From Nocardia suismassiliense (GTDB lineage: Bacteria; Actinomycetota; Actinomycetes; Mycobacteriales; Mycobacteriaceae): a stretch of 64,000 nucleotides of DNA. Positions 1-8,379 of this stretch are shown in pieces. The translations under genes and the position numbers were made by a program. Where the stretch lies: the NCBI RefSeq assembly GCF_900269665.1, contig NZ_LT985361.1, forward strand, positions 3,420,802 through 3,484,801. The letters are read 5' to 3'. The notes beneath the pieces were generated by a model that was given only the letters and a program-made list of their open reading frames with translations, was not told the origin of the DNA and did no database searches. Position 1 is the stretch's first letter. Each line of letters opens with the position of its first letter.

Positions 1-1041
1 GACGATGGCGTGCCGCAATCCCGCATCGGCCAGCGCCCGGATGCGCGCCAAAACCTCTCGGGGCGTGCCGATCACGAGCCAATCGTGCAGCACCTCGTCG
101 GGCACCTCGGCGATCGCCGCCTGCACTTCGGCTTTGGTCAGCTGGTGCGGCATCAGCTCGATCAGACCCCGGAAGCCTTCTCCGAAGGGATGTTTCGCGC
201 CGTGGCGCGCCCACACCGCGTCCGGTGCGAGCAAGCCGAGATAGCGCACAGCGGGCGCGCGCAGCAGGCGCCGGATACCGGACGGTGTTCGTGCGGTGAG
301 CATGGAGATCATTTGGGCGGGCACGATCGCTTCGGGGTCGCGACCTGCGGCGCGAGCGGCGGTGTGTACTACCTTCAGCCGGCGCTGGTATTCGTCCGGT
401 GACAAGGCTTCCCACGGATACCACCCGTCGGCGTAGCGTCCGGTCAGTTCGAGCATCCGTGGTCCGTGCGCGCCGATCCAGATCTGCGGTATCCGGTCGG
501 CGGGTGCGGTCAAATCCATTGGCGCGCTGTCGAGTTTGTAGTGCCGGCCGGTGAACTCGATGGGTTCCGCCGCCAGTGCCGCGCGCAGCACCTGGAGGGC
601 CTCCTCCAGGCGATCGACCGGGCGGTTCCAGCTGAACCCGTACGGATCGAGGTTCTCCCGCTCGCCGGAGCCGAGGCCGAGGATGGGTGGCGCCTTCGTC
701 ATGTGCGCCAAGGTGAGAAACGTCTGCGCGAGCAGCACCGGATGCCTGCGATGCGGATCCGTCACCCCGACCCCCAACTGCACCTTTCCCGCCCCGGCGG
801 CCAGATGGGCAAGCAACGGAGCGTAATCGAACTGCTCGTCGGGGCTGCGGACTACTTTCGCCTGCGGGGTGAAGTCGGTATCCCAGATGGCCCGGGGAAA
901 GACGCTGATCAGATGGTCCGGCGCCAGCACCGAGTCCAGCTTGCCCAGCCTGGCTATCCGCACGACAAACCGTGCGGCGCTCAATGGCGGATTCACCCCG
1001 GCGAGCGTGCCCACTGCGAACGAATTGTGCGAGTCCGGCAC
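1..1041 (-). CDS. LLM-class F420-dependent oxidoreductase (3' end outside window)
   Basis: The minus strand is open from a GTG at 1041 to the left edge (347 codons), so no stop is seen and a short C-terminus is missing. The translation has the luciferase-like monooxygenase pattern: a barrel core with LGLGSGERENLDPYGF around residues 137-152, IWIGAHGPRMLELTGRYADGW around 205-225, and the closing IGTPREVLARIRALADAGL. These are hallmarks of the F420-dependent LLM branch of actinomycetes, which passes hydride between F420H2 and an unidentified substrate. The start is supported by AGGGGA six bases upstream on the minus strand. It is divergent from the S9 peptidase gene. Substrate cannot be predicted. 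Plus-strand frames over this region are arginine-rich shadows. Confidence 0.85.
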   Translation of the reverse strand, partial: MPDSHNSFAVGTLAGVNPPLSAARFVVRIARLGKLDSVLAPDHLISVFPRAIWDTDFTPQAKVVRSPDEQFDYAPLLAHLAAGAGKVQLGVGVTDPHRRHPVLLAQTFLTLAHMTKAPPILGLGSGERENLDPYGFSWNRPVDRLEEALQVLRAALAAEPIEFTGRHYKLDSAPMDLTAPADRIPQIWIGAHGPRMLELTGRYADGWYPWEALSPDEYQRRLKVVHTAARAAGRDPEAIVPAQMISMLTARTPSGIRRLLRAPAVRYLGLLAPDAVWARHGAKHPFGEGFRGLIELMPHQLTKAEVQAAIAEVPDEVLHDWLVIGTPREVLARIRALADAGLRHAIV

Positions 1042-1252
1042 TTCGGTCCCCTCTCGACCAGCATGCCCCCACCAGGCACCCCACCGATTATCCCGGCGCA
1101 CCCCGCCCGCGTCCGGTGATTCAACCCGGTAGATCGCAACTCCCGCCGGACTTGACTGTGCCGCGACGGCATGGTTTCGACTGGTGTCGATGGCGCGCGC
1201 AGGTGCCGGTGGATGCGGTTCCTGCGGCCTCGAACCAGGTGGAAGGACAGAT

Positions 1253-3139
1253 ATGGCGTTACCGGAATTGCTCACGGTGGAAGACCTTTTCAGCCCACCC
1301 GTTCGGTCGGCGGCGTCGATCTCGCCGGACGGAACTCGGCTCGCCTACCTGGCTCCCTGGCAGAACCGGCTCAATGTGTGGGTGCAGGACCTCGACTCGG
1401 CCGAAGAACCGCGGTGCGTGACGGCCGATGGCAACCGCAGCATTCACGATTACCGCTGGACCGACGATCCGCGGTGGCTGCTCTACACCCAGGACGACAA
1501 TGGCGACGAGAACTGGCATCTGTACCGCGTCGACCTGTCGCATCCGGCGGCCGCGGCGGTCGATCTCACGCCGTTCCCCGGTGCGCGGCTGTTCGGTCTA
1601 GAGCTGCCACGGGGGAGGCCCGGCGCCGCGATCGTCACGCTGAACGCCAGGAAGGTCGAAGAGTTCGATGTATACGAACTCGACATCGCCACCGGCGAAC
1701 TCACGACGCTCGCGCAGAACCCGGGTCGCGTTTCCGGCTGGAAGGTGAGTCATCGCGGTGACCTGTTCGCCACGTCGATGACCGACGATGGTGATGTCGA
1801 ACTATCCCGATACGACAGTGCCGCAGGCAGATTGAGTCGAGTCGCGGTGTGGGACGGCGCCGACTACCCGGTGGGTGTCTCGCCGATCGAGATCACTGCG
1901 GACGGTGCGGGGGCGTGGGTGGGATCCAACCGGGGCACCGATCGGACCCGCCTGGTTCGGCTCGATCTGACCACCGGGCAGGAGACCGAGATCGACAGTC
2001 ACCCCAGCTTCGATCTCGATACGCGCGCAGGCGCGAGTCCCGGGTTTCCGTCGCCTCTCATCCTCAGCCGGCGGACCGGAAAGCTCATCGGGGCAAGGTA
2101 TCTCGGTGAACGGCAGGTGATCCACGCCCTCGATTCGCACTTCGCCGAGGTGCTGGCGAACGTGACGAAGTTGTCCGACGGCGACATCAGCGCACTGTCC
2201 TCGGATGACAGCGAGCAGCGGTGGGTCGTCGGTTTCGAGCACGATCGGGAGCCCGGTGTCACCTACTTCTACGACCACGCGACGGGCGAGAGTCGGCTGC
2301 TGTTCCGGCCGTATCCCCACTTGGATCCGGCAGCGCTCGCGCCGATGACGCCGGTCACTATCACTGCACGCGACGGCCTCAGTCTCCCTTCGTATCTCAC
2401 GCTGCCGGTCGGTGTGCCGCCGACCGGGTTGCCGTTGGTGCTCCTGGTGCACGGTGGCCCGTGGACGCGGGACAGCTGGGGTTTCGACGGGGCGGCGCAG
2501 TTGCTGGCCAATCGGGGATATGCCGTGCTGCAGATGAACTTTCGCGGGTCGACCGGGTACGGCAAGGCGTTCGTCAAGGCCGCCATCGGCGAGTTCGCGG
2601 GCAAGATGCACGACGACCTCATCGACGGCGTGACGTGGGCGGTCGAGCAGGGGTATGCCGATCCGGCACGCGTCGCCATCTTCGGCGGTTCCTACGGCGG
2701 CTACTCGGCGCTGGTCGGTGTCACCTTCACCCCGGAGGTCTTCGCCGCCGCCGTCGACTACTGCGGTATCTCGAACCTGGCGAACTTCCTGCGGACCATG
2801 CCGGTGTTCTCCCGGCCCTTCATGGCCAACAACTGGTATCTGTTCGTCGGGGATCCCGAGGTGCCGGAGCAGGCGGCGGACATGGCGGCACGTTCGCCGA
2901 TCACCCGGGTGGATCAGATCCGCACGCCGCTGCTGGTTGCCCAGGGGGCCAACGATGTTCGGGTGGTACAAGCCGAATCCGACATCCTCGTCGCGGCGCT
3001 GCGTGCGCGCGGGGTCGAGGTCGAGTACATCGTGAAGGACGACGAGGGGCACGGTTTCGTGAACCCGGAGAACACCATCGAACTGTTCCAGGCGATCGAC
3101 CGTTTCCTGGCGCGGTACCTGGGTGGGCGGACCGAATAA
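1253..3139 (+). CDS. S9 family prolyl oligopeptidase-like serine peptidase
   Basis: Encodes 628 aa from an ATG at 1253 preceded by GGAAGGA; the frame is open further upstream, but the homologous-looking N-terminus MALPELLTVEDLF begins here. Residues 1-370 form a WD/beta-propeller-like region with repeated strand motifs (SPDGTRLAYLAPW, ADGNRSIHDYRWTDD). Residues 380-628 form an alpha/beta hydrolase with HGGPWTRDSWGF, nucleophile Ser480 in FGGSYGGYSA, Asp568 in GANDVRV and His600 in EGHGF, so the catalytic triad is complete. It should be a cytosolic oligopeptidase or acylaminoacyl-peptidase; no signal peptide is visible. It stands alone, followed by a MerR gene. Confidence 0.9.
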   Translation: MALPELLTVEDLFSPPVRSAASISPDGTRLAYLAPWQNRLNVWVQDLDSAEEPRCVTADGNRSIHDYRWTDDPRWLLYTQDDNGDENWHLYRVDLSHPAAAAVDLTPFPGARLFGLELPRGRPGAAIVTLNARKVEEFDVYELDIATGELTTLAQNPGRVSGWKVSHRGDLFATSMTDDGDVELSRYDSAAGRLSRVAVWDGADYPVGVSPIEITADGAGAWVGSNRGTDRTRLVRLDLTTGQETEIDSHPSFDLDTRAGASPGFPSPLILSRRTGKLIGARYLGERQVIHALDSHFAEVLANVTKLSDGDISALSSDDSEQRWVVGFEHDREPGVTYFYDHATGESRLLFRPYPHLDPAALAPMTPVTITARDGLSLPSYLTLPVGVPPTGLPLVLLVHGGPWTRDSWGFDGAAQLLANRGYAVLQMNFRGSTGYGKAFVKAAIGEFAGKMHDDLIDGVTWAVEQGYADPARVAIFGGSYGGYSALVGVTFTPEVFAAAVDYCGISNLANFLRTMPVFSRPFMANNWYLFVGDPEVPEQAADMAARSPITRVDQIRTPLLVAQGANDVRVVQAESDILVAALRARGVEVEYIVKDDEGHGFVNPENTIELFQAIDRFLARYLGGRTE

Positions 3140-3175
3140 CCGGACCATCCGGTGGCCGCTGACCGAGAGCACTGC

Positions 3176-3206
3176 TTGACTATGCCGTAAGGGCACAGTG
3201 TGTAGT
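3176..3206 (+). promoter_or_regulatory. MerR-type promoter with 19-bp spacer and operator dyad
   Basis: TTGACT (3176-3181) and TGTAGT (3201-3206) are separated by exactly 19 bp, the over-long spacing typical of promoters that MerR proteins activate by DNA distortion. The spacer holds the dyad TGCC-GTAAG-GGCA (3183-3195). The promoter lies 27 bp upstream of the MerR GTG start, implying autoregulation by the gene that follows. Confidence 0.7.
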
Positions 3207-3232
3207 GGGGGAGGACGAAAGGAGCGAGGGTC

Positions 3233-3958
3233 GTGGGGTGGAGCACTCGTGAACTGGCCGAGCTCGCGGGCACGAGCCTGCGCACCGTGCGGCACTACCA
3301 CGATGTCGGACTGCTCGATGAGCCCGAACGCCGTGCGAATGGCTACAAGAGCTACGGCGTGGCCCATCTGGTCCGGGTGCTGCGGATCAAACGCCTTTCG
3401 GGGCTCGGCTTTTCGCTGGCGCAGATCGCCGAGATGGACAATCTCGATGAGCATCCGCAGGAGGCGCTGCGGACGCTGGACGCCGAACTCGCCGAAACCA
3501 TCGACCGGCTCCAGCGGATCCGCGCCGAGGTCGCCCGGATCCTGGACCACCAGGAGTCGACCGACCTGCCACCCGAATTCGCCGCGGTGGAGCGGCCGGA
3601 TATGTCCGACGCGGACCGCTCGCTCGCGTTCGTGCTCTCCCGGGTGATCGGTCCGGCGGGGCGGCAGGCGGTGGCACGGATGCTGGAAGACCCCGAGGTC
3701 AGCGCCTTTTCGACCGAATTCGACAACCTGCCCGCCGACGCGGATGAGCAGCAGCGCCAAGACGTCGCACAACGCATGATCCAAGGCGGCCGCGAGTTGT
3801 ATGCCGCGCACCCGCGGGTCCTGAGCTGGTTCGACGATGCGCCGCGCGGCACCCGCTTCGCCGCGAGCACCACCGCGGCAGCCGTGCTGGAGGTGTACAA
3901 CGCCGCGCAGCTCGACGTGCTTGCTCGCGTCGGCCGGGAGATCTCGCCGCCGAGCTGA
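3233..3958 (+). CDS. MerR family transcriptional regulator
   Basis: Encodes 241 aa from GTG 3233, with GGAGCGAGG just upstream. The first 70 residues are a MerR winged helix (TRELAELAGTSLRTVRHYHD, then NGYKSYGVAHLVRVLRIKRL), followed by a coiled-coil dimerisation helix around 75-115. The C-terminal 120 residues match no ligand domain that I recognise and lack a conserved cysteine set, so a metal sensor is unlikely; a drug or small-molecule sensor is more plausible. The promoter at 3176-3206 has the MerR spacer geometry, suggesting autoregulation. It converges on the VOC gene with a 9-bp gap. Confidence 0.9.
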   Translation: MGWSTRELAELAGTSLRTVRHYHDVGLLDEPERRANGYKSYGVAHLVRVLRIKRLSGLGFSLAQIAEMDNLDEHPQEALRTLDAELAETIDRLQRIRAEVARILDHQESTDLPPEFAAVERPDMSDADRSLAFVLSRVIGPAGRQAVARMLEDPEVSAFSTEFDNLPADADEQQRQDVAQRMIQGGRELYAAHPRVLSWFDDAPRGTRFAASTTAAAVLEVYNAAQLDVLARVGREISPPS

Positions 3959-3967
3959 ACCCGCGGG

Positions 3968-4321
3968 TCAGTAGTACTGGACCAGGCAGAATTCATGCCC
4001 TTCCGGGTCGGCGAGTACGACCACCACGCCCTCGTCGTAGTCGTGCCGTTCGCCGGTGTCGCGGCCGCCGAGGGCGATGACCTGGGCGATGCCCTGATCG
4101 ATGTCGTCCACCGCGACGTCCAGATGCAGGCGTACCTTGCCGTGCTTCGGCTCGGTCACGGGCTGGAAGACGAGGCGGGGGTGCGGGGCGTCGAGTTCGC
4201 CGAGATAGATCCAACCGGGCTGGGACGGGCCTTGCGGACGGTCCAGCAGTGCGCTCCAGAAGTCCGCGACTCGTTGCACGTCGACGCAGTCGATGGTCAC
4301 GCCGACCCAGCGGTTCGTCAT
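3968..4321 (-). CDS. VOC/glyoxalase superfamily protein
   Basis: Encodes 117 aa starting at ATG 4321 (MTNRWVGVTIDCVDVQ); an upstream in-frame ATG at 4366 is less likely because the family fold begins at this methionine. Two beta-alpha-beta-beta-beta modules are visible: DCVDVQRVADFWSALL with the closing strand of module 1, and HLDVAVDDIDQGIAQVIALGG followed by VLADPEGHEFCLVQ. This is the glyoxalase-like pattern found in many actinobacterial single-domain VOC proteins, which bind a small ligand or metal. No reaction can be assigned. Confidence 0.8.
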   Translation of the reverse strand: MTNRWVGVTIDCVDVQRVADFWSALLDRPQGPSQPGWIYLGELDAPHPRLVFQPVTEPKHGKVRLHLDVAVDDIDQGIAQVIALGGRDTGERHDYDEGVVVVLADPEGHEFCLVQYY

Positions 4322-4530
4322 TTCGTCAGGTCTCCTGTGCGGTCGCCGATCTCGCCGGTCAGGCACGCCTCGCTGTTCGCGAACTCCGCCGTGTATGTGA
4401 GCATGCCGACCATGTCACCGGGAAACGGTCGCCTCGGCAAGTCGGCGGACACCGTGCCGTTTGCTGGGGCGCGGGCGGCTACGTTTCGACACCGGTGCAC
4501 CGGGTAGCTCGGACGGCGAGGAGGTTAACG

Positions 4531-4863
4531 ATGACGTTCGAAGAACTGCCTTTACCGGACTACGACCAACTCGCGCTCGGCGACATACGGCACCGCGTGC
4601 GCTCGCTCGACGAGGGCCAACTGCGCGCGTTGATCGAGCATGAGCACGCGCACGGTGATCGCGTGCCGGTACTCGAGGTACTACAGGCCCGGCTGAACGA
4701 GCTGGAAAACGGAGCCGAACCCTCGCCGGGTGACCCGACTCGGGCCCCCGACGTGTCGGGTGGGCACGGCGGCTCGACGGTGCAGCCGACCACGGCGGCC
4801 GAACCCAGCACGCCACTGCGGCACGGAGTCGCCGAGCAGACTCCCGCCCGTGGCCGACCTTGA
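4531..4863 (+). CDS. Conserved actinobacterial protein (DUF8129-like)
   Basis: Encodes 110 aa with a strong GAGGAGG site (4518-4524) ahead of ATG 4531. Residues 5-60 (LPDYDQLALGDIRHRVRSLD, then LIEHEHAHGDRVPVLEVL) match a short helical domain that I recall from mycobacterial and streptomycete proteins (DUF8129-like, some linked to lipid droplets). It ends with an acidic-to-neutral, proline/threonine-rich disordered tail from residue 62. The next gene starts 25 bp downstream, so the two are probably co-transcribed. Function unknown. Confidence 0.75.
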   Translation: MTFEELPLPDYDQLALGDIRHRVRSLDEGQLRALIEHEHAHGDRVPVLEVLQARLNELENGAEPSPGDPTRAPDVSGGHGGSTVQPTTAAEPSTPLRHGVAEQTPARGRP

Positions 4864-4888
4864 CGTTTGCTCTGCGAAGGAGAAGGCG

Positions 4889-5323
4889 ATGACCGACGCG
4901 AAGGACACCTGGGACCCGCCGCAGGACACCGGCGCCCCTGACGCGGTGGAGACCGACCCGGCGGCGCTGAACAGCGCCGAAGACCTGGACGAAGACAGCC
5001 TCCGGGTGGATCCGTTCGAGGAAGGCATGGACCCGCCGGAGCACTGGTCCGGGGTGAACAAATACGGCATGACGCCGCGTGAGGAGGCCGAGGCGCGGCC
5101 GCTCGCCGAACGCCTCGAAGAGGAGCAGCCCGATCTGGTCCCGGAGCCGCCGCCGGAATCCGGGCCGTCCGAAGCCGCGGCGATCACCGTCGTCGACGAG
5201 ATCGCGTCCGATGCCGACGACGTTGTCGCGCCGCACAGTTACGAGGAAGATCTGGGCATCGAGGCCGATATCGCGGGCGGGTCCGTCGCGAACGAGATCC
5301 GTCGGCCGGAACCGCCGGAGTAA
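4889..5323 (+). CDS. Acidic DUF5709-like protein
   Basis: Encodes 144 aa from ATG 4889 behind AAGGAGAAGG. It is strongly acidic. The core reads LRVDPFEEGMDPPEHWSGVN, then a GMTPREEAEARPLAERLEEE segment, matching the DUF5709 pattern of actinobacterial proteins (a DEGYSPPERP-like motif followed by a T..EEAEGE.LDQRL.EE.PD segment). No membrane segment or signal peptide is seen. It follows the DUF8129-like gene closely. Function unknown; DUF5709 genes are often reported as stress-associated, but nothing here proves that. Confidence 0.75.
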   Translation: MTDAKDTWDPPQDTGAPDAVETDPAALNSAEDLDEDSLRVDPFEEGMDPPEHWSGVNKYGMTPREEAEARPLAERLEEEQPDLVPEPPPESGPSEAAAITVVDEIASDADDVVAPHSYEEDLGIEADIAGGSVANEIRRPEPPE

Positions 5324-5487
5324 GTGCTGCTCGCCTAGCGGCCTCCCTTGTGATTCGGTCCGAGTTCGGTCGGCGGGGCGCGCTGCCAGATGGGTTGTCT
5401 CGGTGATCCTTTCGGTAGCGCGCCTTACGCCTACGGTTGCGCATACGGGACCGATGAGTTTTCGATGCGGGCACCGTCAGTATCGAT

Positions 5488-6360
5488 ATGACGACAACAC
5501 ACACCCTCGATACCGCCGACTTCGCCATCGTCTACGACGTGCACGGACCGCTGCCCACTGCGGACGGACGCCCGCCGCTGGTCATGGTCGGCCTGCCCAT
5601 GGACGCCACCGGCTTCACGACGCTGACGTCGTATTTTCCCGATCGCACCGTGGTCACCTACGACCCGCGCGGTATCGGGCGCAGCACCCGCAAGGACGGT
5701 CGGGTCGACAATGTGCCCGAGGTCCACGCCGCCGACCTGCATACCCTGATCGAGGCGCTCGGCGCCGGGCCGGTCGAGATGTTCGCCAGCAGCGGTGGCG
5801 CGGTCGTTTCGCTCGCACTCGTGACCGCCTACCCCGACGACGTGAGCACACTGGTGGCGCACGAGCCGCCGCTCATCTCCGTGGTCCCCGACTCCGCCGC
5901 AGCCGAGCGCGCCCGCGCCGGTTACCGAGATGCGTACGAGGCCAAGGGATTCGGCGCGGGCATGGCGGGCTTCATCGCCATGACCTCCTGGCAAGGCGAA
6001 TTCACCGACGAGTACTTCGCCCAGCCCCCAGCCGATCCCGCGATGTTCGGCCTGCCGACCGAAGACGACGGCTCCCGCGACGACCCGCTGCTGACCGACC
6101 GCTCCTGGGCCGTCAGCAGCTACCGCCCCGACTTCGCCGCCCTCACCGCAAGCCCCACCCGAATCGTCATCGCCGTCGGCGAGGAGTCCCTCAACACCTT
6201 CACCGGCCGCGCCCCCGTAGCCGCCGCCGAACTGCTTGGCCAGCAAGCCACCGTATTCCCCAGCCACCACGGAGGTTTCGCCGGCGACGAATACGGTTAC
6301 CCCGGCCAGCCCGAAGCTTTCGCCCGGAAACTCCGTGAGGTTCTGGAGAGCGCTGAGTAG
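5488..6360 (+). CDS. Alpha/beta hydrolase
   Basis: Encodes 290 aa. The alpha/beta hydrolase pattern is clear: oxyanion strand PPLVMVGLPMDATGF, strand 4 TVVTYDPRGIGRSTR, the nucleophile elbow FASSGGAV with Ser102, and a late histidine in PSHHGGFAGDEYGYP. This arrangement is typical of actinobacterial TetR- or DinB-linked hydrolases and bromoperoxidase-like enzymes. Substrate is unknown. The start ATG 5488 lacks a strong ribosome binding site, but the fold begins immediately after it. Confidence 0.85.
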   Translation: MTTTHTLDTADFAIVYDVHGPLPTADGRPPLVMVGLPMDATGFTTLTSYFPDRTVVTYDPRGIGRSTRKDGRVDNVPEVHAADLHTLIEALGAGPVEMFASSGGAVVSLALVTAYPDDVSTLVAHEPPLISVVPDSAAAERARAGYRDAYEAKGFGAGMAGFIAMTSWQGEFTDEYFAQPPADPAMFGLPTEDDGSRDDPLLTDRSWAVSSYRPDFAALTASPTRIVIAVGEESLNTFTGRAPVAAAELLGQQATVFPSHHGGFAGDEYGYPGQPEAFARKLREVLESAE

Positions 6361-6385
6361 TCGCTAGGGAACTCGCGTCGTTTGT

Positions 6386-6892
6386 ATGCTTCGCGCTGTG
6401 GCGACGGTCGATCAGGTGATGGCATCGTTCTGGAGTGACTCCGACTACGGTGTGCTCGCGCCGCTGACGGATGCGGCGGTTCGGGATGCCGAAGAGCAGT
6501 TGCGGGTAACGCTGCCTCCCTCGTTGGTGCGGCTCTTGCGGGTGCGCAACGGTGGGACCGTCGCCGAACGATGGAATGCGTCGCCACTTCCGGTGCCGTC
6601 GTTCGCTCGAAGCGACTATGCACGGTTCGACATGGTCATGGGGGTCGGCCGTTCCGACGACTTCCAGACGATGCTGGACACGCCATACCTGGTGTCGGAG
6701 TGGGGTCTTCCGTCGCCGATCGTGCTGCTGGATGGTGACGGGCACAGCTGGGTCGGGCTCGACTATCGCATTTGCGGGCCTCGCGGCGAACCCGCCGTGA
6801 CGTACTTCGATGCGGACCAAGAGGATTCGTTGATCCTGGCGGCAGACTTCGAGACGTTCCTGGCGGGTTTGGCTGCGGCCGAGTCCTTCTGA
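6386..6892 (+). CDS. SMI1/KNR4 (SUKH) family protein
   Basis: Encodes 168 aa. It has the SUKH-1 outline: a helix containing LTDAAVRDAEEQLRVTLPPS, the short motif LLRVRNGG, and a later strand set SPIVLLDGDGHSWVGLDYR with FETFLAGL at the end. SUKH proteins often act as immunity proteins against secreted or contact-dependent toxins, but many stand-alone copies exist. No toxin gene is adjacent here (neighbours are a hydrolase and a DinB-like protein), so an orphan immunity role is only a possibility. Confidence 0.8.
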   Translation: MLRAVATVDQVMASFWSDSDYGVLAPLTDAAVRDAEEQLRVTLPPSLVRLLRVRNGGTVAERWNASPLPVPSFARSDYARFDMVMGVGRSDDFQTMLDTPYLVSEWGLPSPIVLLDGDGHSWVGLDYRICGPRGEPAVTYFDADQEDSLILAADFETFLAGLAAAESF

Positions 6893-6916
6893 AACCGGGC
6901 GGGGCATGATGGCCGG

Positions 6917-7429
6917 ATGCAGTCGAATCAGCGTAGTGAACCAGCTCAGGTTGCCGGAGAGTACGAGACGCTTACCGGGTTCCTGCGATTTCAACGGGAG
7001 ACGTTGGCGTGGAAGTGTTCCGGGCTTACCACGGAACAGCTTCGGCGGCGGGCGGTGCCGCCTTCGACGCTTTCGCTGCTCGGTCTGGTTCGTCATCTGA
7101 CCGACGTGGAACGGACCTGGTTCACGCGGGTCTTGGAGGGGGAAGACGCGCCGTTTCTGTATTGGGGGGAGGATTCAGCTGACGATACCGACTTCGAGGT
7201 CGAGGAGGCTGATGCTGAGGAGTCGATTCGGTTGTGGGAGAAGGAATGTGCTCGGTCCAGTGAGATTGTCGAGGCGAGCGGGTCGCTTGATAGGGTCGGT
7301 ACGCGTCGGCCATCTGGTGACACCTACAGCTTGCGATGGATTCTTACGCACATGATCGAGGAGTACGCGCGCCACAACGGGCATGCTGATCTGCTTCGTG
7401 AAGTCATCGACGGTCAGACCGGGGAATAG
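6917..7429 (+). CDS. DinB/DUF664 family putative metal-dependent transferase
   Basis: Encodes 170 aa. The four-helix DinB-like pattern is present with FLRFQRETLAWKCSGLTTEQ, the first histidine helix SLLGLVRHLTDVERTWF, and the C-terminal SLRWILTHMIEEYARHNGHAD that supplies two further histidines. In mycothiol-producing bacteria, DUF664/DinB proteins are mycothiol S-transferases or maleylpyruvate-isomerase relatives that hold a divalent metal with three His residues. Here the likely ligands are His in VRHL, His in LTHM and His in ARHNGH. The thiol partner and substrate are not known. Confidence 0.8.
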   Translation: MQSNQRSEPAQVAGEYETLTGFLRFQRETLAWKCSGLTTEQLRRRAVPPSTLSLLGLVRHLTDVERTWFTRVLEGEDAPFLYWGEDSADDTDFEVEEADAEESIRLWEKECARSSEIVEASGSLDRVGTRRPSGDTYSLRWILTHMIEEYARHNGHADLLREVIDGQTGE

Positions 7430-7435
7430 CAGCGG

Positions 7436-7460
7436 GTTGCCGGTCTCTGGAAGCGGCAAC
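7436..7460 (+). terminator. Possible hairpin after the DinB-like gene
   Basis: GTTGCCG (7436-7442) and CGGCAAC (7454-7460) form a perfect 7-bp stem with an 11-nt loop, beginning 6 bp past the stop codon of the DinB-like gene. There is no T-tract, so it is a weak terminator candidate. Confidence 0.4.
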
Positions 7461-7567
7461 AGGACCGCGCGTTCTTGAGCGCCGATCCGCTGAATCCATG
7501 GTGGTTGTAAGGTGGCACCGCAACCTTCGCGCACGATTCGCCGTAGCGGCGTGCCGTTATGCCTATA

Positions 7568-7711
7568 ACGCTGGCGCTACTCGCATTTCTCCGCCACCGT
7601 GCCCCGCTCGCCCGCGGGTCCCGTGTCGAGTGGGACATGACGCTGGCGCTACTCGGACTTCTCCGCCACTACGTCCCGCTCGCCCCCAGGTCCCGTGTCG
7701 AGCGGGACATG
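7568..7711. repeat. Two-copy 72-bp tandem repeat
   Basis: Copy 1 (7568-7639) and copy 2 (7640-7711) are directly adjacent, each 72 bp, each beginning ACGCTGGCGCTACTCG and ending GGGACATG, and differ at only a handful of positions. Because 72 is a multiple of three, every reading frame carries a 24-residue repeat (for example TLALL...VEWDM / TLALL...VERDM in one plus-strand frame). Confidence 0.9.
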
Positions 7712-7788
7712 GTGCGGGAGAGGGCAACTCGCGCTGGTGTCGTCGGTCGGCGCGCAAGTCTGTCGGTGGTCGGTGGGATGCTCGCGAT

Positions 7789-8241
7789 GTGACTGTTTGG
7801 AATCTGCTCGATATCGATCGGGCGCTGCGTGCGAGTTGGGCGGCCGACACCTGCTCAGCTGATGATGTGGCTCGCGCCGGCTGGCAATCCGACAATCCTG
7901 CCTGGGGGCATTGCGACATCACGGCCTTGATCGTCTACGACATCTTCGGCGGCGAGTTGATGGTGGGGGAGGTGTGGCTCGGTGCGGAGCAGCAGGGGTT
8001 TCACTGTTGGAATCGTTTGCCGAGCGGTATCGAACTCGACCTGACGCGCGAGCAGTTCCGGCTCGGTCAAATCATCACTGCCGCAAGAGTTGTCGAGCGC
8101 CCACAGGACCGATTGCCTCGGCGGTGGGACGAGTACCTGCTGCTACGTCAACGCGTCACCACCCATCTCGGCCGTCTGCCCGAACCTGCGGCGTCCGCAA
8201 TGGTCCAGGAGCGTGATCGATCTGGAGCGTGCCGCGACTGA
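7789..8241 (+). CDS. YunG family protein
   Basis: Encodes 150 aa from GTG 7789 (VTVWNLLDIDRALR); the frame is open further upstream through the tandem repeat, but the conserved part starts here. The sequence follows the YunG pattern: ALRASWAADTC near residue 12, NPAWGHCDITALIVYDIFGGEL near 35, then CWNRLPSGIELDLTREQF near 75-95. Conserved Cys, His and Asp/Glu positions suggest a papain-like or transglutaminase-like fold, but no function has been established for the family. Confidence 0.75.
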   Translation: MTVWNLLDIDRALRASWAADTCSADDVARAGWQSDNPAWGHCDITALIVYDIFGGELMVGEVWLGAEQQGFHCWNRLPSGIELDLTREQFRLGQIITAARVVERPQDRLPRRWDEYLLLRQRVTTHLGRLPEPAASAMVQERDRSGACRD

Positions 8242-8379
8242 ATCACCCCGGCAACGACCAGTTGGCCAAAGATGTTGTAGCAGTATCGGATCGTTCGATG
8301 TCGCGCGCCGAAGGAGTTGCAGCGGACGTTCAGGCGTTGGGTTCGCCGCGGCCGGTCAGGGCGTGGTCCAGTCGATAGC

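Larger units (their letters stand above)
7430..7788. other. 359-bp region without a convincing gene
   Basis: Between the DinB-like and YunG-like genes there is a hairpin (7436-7460) and a 72-bp tandem duplication (7568-7711). Short frames cross it on both strands, but all are arginine/serine-rich, lack ribosome binding sites and overlap each other, so I call none of them a gene. Confidence 0.6.

Noticed and set aside
5..1119. Several plus-strand frames up to 217 codons
   Set aside because: They are arginine/proline-rich and antisense to a clear luciferase-like oxidoreductase on the minus strand.
1802..3811. 669-codon minus-strand frame opposite the S9 peptidase and MerR genes
   Set aside because: Composition (His/Arg-rich, no domain) is that of a GC-rich shadow, and both opposite genes are complete with known motifs.
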